Assembly (NCBI GenBank): GCA_024636105.1
Contig: JAGXHO010000089.1
Location: 1 to 6,812, forward strand
Direction: 5' to 3'
Length of the DNA stretch: 6,812 nt
Origin: Trueperaceae bacterium
GTDB lineage: Bacteria > Deinococcota > Deinococci > Deinococcales > Trueperaceae
Below are positions 5,628 to 6,812 of this stretch, piece by piece (the first letter of the stretch is position 1; the number at the start of each line of letters is the position of its first letter). Made by a program: the position numbers and the translations under genes. The notes under the pieces are model-generated. The model did no database searches, had not been told where the DNA came from, and saw only the letters and a program-made list of their open reading frames with translations.

Positions 5628-6254
5628 TCAGATGAGAAAGGGTGCCGCGTCCTCGGAGCCCAACCAGCTGCGGACGGCCCCGAGCGCGCGACCGCGGTGG
5701 CTCACGCGCTCCTTGTCGGCGAGGCTCGCCTCCGCGAAGGTCATGCCGAGGTCGTCCGACAGGAACGCCGGATCGTAGCCGAAGCCATCGTCGCCGCGGG
5801 GGCCGAAGAGGATCGTGCCCTCGCAGGCGCCGCGGAACGTGGCGACGGCGCCGTCGGGCGCGGCCACGACCACGACGGACACGAACCGCGCTTGGCGCTG
5901 CGCTACGGGCACGTGCTTGAGCCGTTGCAGCAGATGCGCCATCCGCTCGCCGTCGCCCAGGCCCGGACCGCCGAACCGCGCCGACCACACACCGGGTCCG
6001 CCGCCGAGCGCCTCCACCTCGAGACCGCTGTCGTCGGCGATCGCCACCCGGTGCAGCGTGGCGGCGGCGAAGCCCGCCTTCAGGAGCGCGTTCTCCTCGT
6101 ACGTCGCGCCGGTCTGCGGCGGGAAGCTGCGCACGCCGAGGTCGCCGGCGGCGTCCAGGTCGATGCCCGCCGGCCCCAGCGCGGCGGCGAACTCGCGCAC
6201 CTTGCCCGGGTTGCCGGTCGCGAGCACCCAGCGATGGCGCGTCGTGGCGTTTAT
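5628..6254 (-). CDS. rdgB: XTP/dITP pyrophosphatase (RdgB/HAM1 family), start codon apparently ATA
   Basis: This house-cleaning enzyme hydrolyses ITP, dITP and XTP to the monophosphates, keeping deaminated purines out of DNA and RNA. Counting from the ATA at 6254 (208 residues, normal family length) it shows VLATGNPGKVREF at 10-22, the metal/substrate helix EENALLKA at 53-60, DDSGLEVEALGG at 74-85 with the catalytic Asp pair, PGVWSARFGG, GFGYDPAF at 157-164 and VSHRGRAL near 184-191. Start choice: a Shine-Dalgarno GGAGG lies six bases before the ATA, which overlaps the rph stop as ATAA. The conventional alternatives are worse: GTG at 6287 adds an arginine-rich tail inside rph with no Shine-Dalgarno, and GTG at 6227 trims the first beta strand to MLATGNPGK, also without one. 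The rph-rdgB order is common in bacteria and indicates coupled expression. Confidence 0.93.
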   Translation of the reverse strand: MNATTRHRWVLATGNPGKVREFAAALGPAGIDLDAAGDLGVRSFPPQTGATYEENALLKAGFAAATLHRVAIADDSGLEVEALGGGPGVWSARFGGPGLGDGERMAHLLQRLKHVPVAQRQARFVSVVVVAAPDGAVATFRGACEGTILFGPRGDDGFGYDPAFLSDDLGMTFAEASLADKERVSHRGRALGAVRSWLGSEDAAPFLI

Positions 6255-6812
6255 TTCGGTCCTCCGTCGACGCGCGGCCGCGCCCACGCCGGGCGCGCCA
6301 CCGCGAGCACCCGCGCCACCCCGGCGATGCCGAGCGCGATGAGCTGCACGTACGCCTCGGCGGCGACGGGCTCGCCCTCGGCGCCGCCGTGCACCTCGAC
6401 GATGCGCCCGTCCGCGGTGGCGACCACCGCGAGGTCGACGTCGGCCGCGGCGTCCTCGTCGTGGTCGAGGTCGAGGCGGGGTGCACCGCCGACGAGCCCA
6501 ACCGATACCGCGGCGAGCTCGTGCCGCAGCGGCCAGGCGTCGAGGGCGCCGGCGAAGACGCGCCGATCGGCGTGCTCGTGCAGCGCCGCGTACGCGGCGA
6601 GCAGCGCCGCGCAGCGGGTGCCGCCGTCGGCCCGAACGACGTCGCAGTCGACGGTCAAGGTGGTGCCCGGGAAGGCCCCGAGGTCGACCGTGGCGCGCAG
6701 CGCTCGCCCCAGGAAGCGCTGGATCTCCTGCGTGCGGCCGCGCACCGAGCCGCGTTCGCGCGCGGTGCGTTCGCGGGTTGCGCGCGGCAGCATCGCGTAC
6801 TCGGCCACGAGC
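6251..6812 (-). CDS. rph: Ribonuclease PH, C-terminal part (5' end outside window)
   Basis: RNase PH is the phosphate-dependent 3'-to-5' exoribonuclease that trims tRNA precursors and works as a hexameric ring. About 186 residues are visible and roughly the first 60 lie beyond the right edge; the GTG at 6808 is an internal valine, since the frame is open past it. Family signatures: VAEYAMLPRAT at the visible start, GRTQEIQRFLGRALRA (phosphate-binding Arg region), VDCDVVRADGGTR (the GGTR phosphate site), AAVSVGLV, LDLDHDEDAAADVDLAVV (family LDYxEDSxAxxDMNVV) and GRIVEVHGGAEGEPV (family VEVQGTAEGxPF). Several positions are looser than usual: RCAALL for RTASIT, LAVV for MNVV, HGGAE for QGTAE. 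Key acidic and arginine positions appear kept. It is the only gene in this window ending in TAA, and its end overlaps rdgB. Confidence 0.95.
   Translation of the reverse strand, partial: LVAEYAMLPRATRERTARERGSVRGRTQEIQRFLGRALRATVDLGAFPGTTLTVDCDVVRADGGTRCAALLAAYAALHEHADRRVFAGALDAWPLRHELAAVSVGLVGGAPRLDLDHDEDAAADVDLAVVATADGRIVEVHGGAEGEPVAAEAYVQLIALGIAGVARVLAVARPAWARPRVDGGPK

Noticed and set aside
4591..5778. A 395-codon plus-strand frame over the TPR gene and the end of rdgB
   Set aside because: The minus strand holds a signal peptide, TPR repeats, a ribosome binding site and RdgB motifs; the plus frame has none and is antisense shadow.
1..6812. CRISPR arrays, insertion sequences, tRNA or rRNA genes, toxin-antitoxin or phage genes
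   Set aside because: I saw no spaced direct repeats, transposase motifs, terminal repeats, cloverleaf patterns or defence-type domains; coding genes with housekeeping signatures fill nearly all of the window.

Overview
This is a very GC-rich, gene-dense stretch of a bacterial chromosome, almost all of it ordinary housekeeping genes. I see no mobile element, CRISPR array, tRNA or rRNA. A fused HisI-HisE protein, a class II (GlpX) fructose-bisphosphatase, a secreted TPR protein and what look like leaderless -10 boxes directly upstream of two start codons fit a high-GC member of the Deinococcota, perhaps near Truepera. That placement is an inference from gene content and style, and other high-GC phyla are not excluded.

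Layout. The left block is on the + strand: the 3' part of a TrmA/RlmD-type RNA (uracil-5)-methyltransferase, then hisF, a Cys/Met-metabolism PLP enzyme and hisIE. The last three are joined by stop/start overlaps (GTGA, then ATGA), so they form a translationally coupled cluster. A 69-base gap holding an imperfect long hairpin separates hisIE from glpX. The right block is on the - strand and converges on glpX: RNase PH (cut by the right edge), rdgB, a secreted TPR protein and a 49-codon small ORF that ends 21 bases from the glpX stop.

How the genes relate. HisF and HisIE are histidine-pathway enzymes: HisIE carries out steps 2 and 3 and HisF is the cyclase half of the fifth step. The PLP enzyme between them belongs to sulphur amino acid metabolism, so the cluster mixes two pathways. 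GlpX serves gluconeogenesis. RNase PH and RdgB are a common pair in RNA 3'-end maturation and nucleotide-pool cleaning.

What stands out: (1) the rph/rdgB junction reads ATAA, so rdgB has an ATA at the position set by a good Shine-Dalgarno; one base change would restore the usual ATGA overlap. (2) A small ORF with strong coding character lies downstream of the TPR gene. (3) HisF has a 5-residue longer loop 1 with Arg where Lys19 is normally found. (4) A perfect 10-bp hairpin in the HisI-HisE linker sits just ahead of an in-frame ATG for the HisE domain. (5) A segment complementary to the TPR gene's Shine-Dalgarno, and a 16-bp palindrome, lie between rdgB and the TPR gene. I did not find a wholly new system; these are local oddities in a conventional region.
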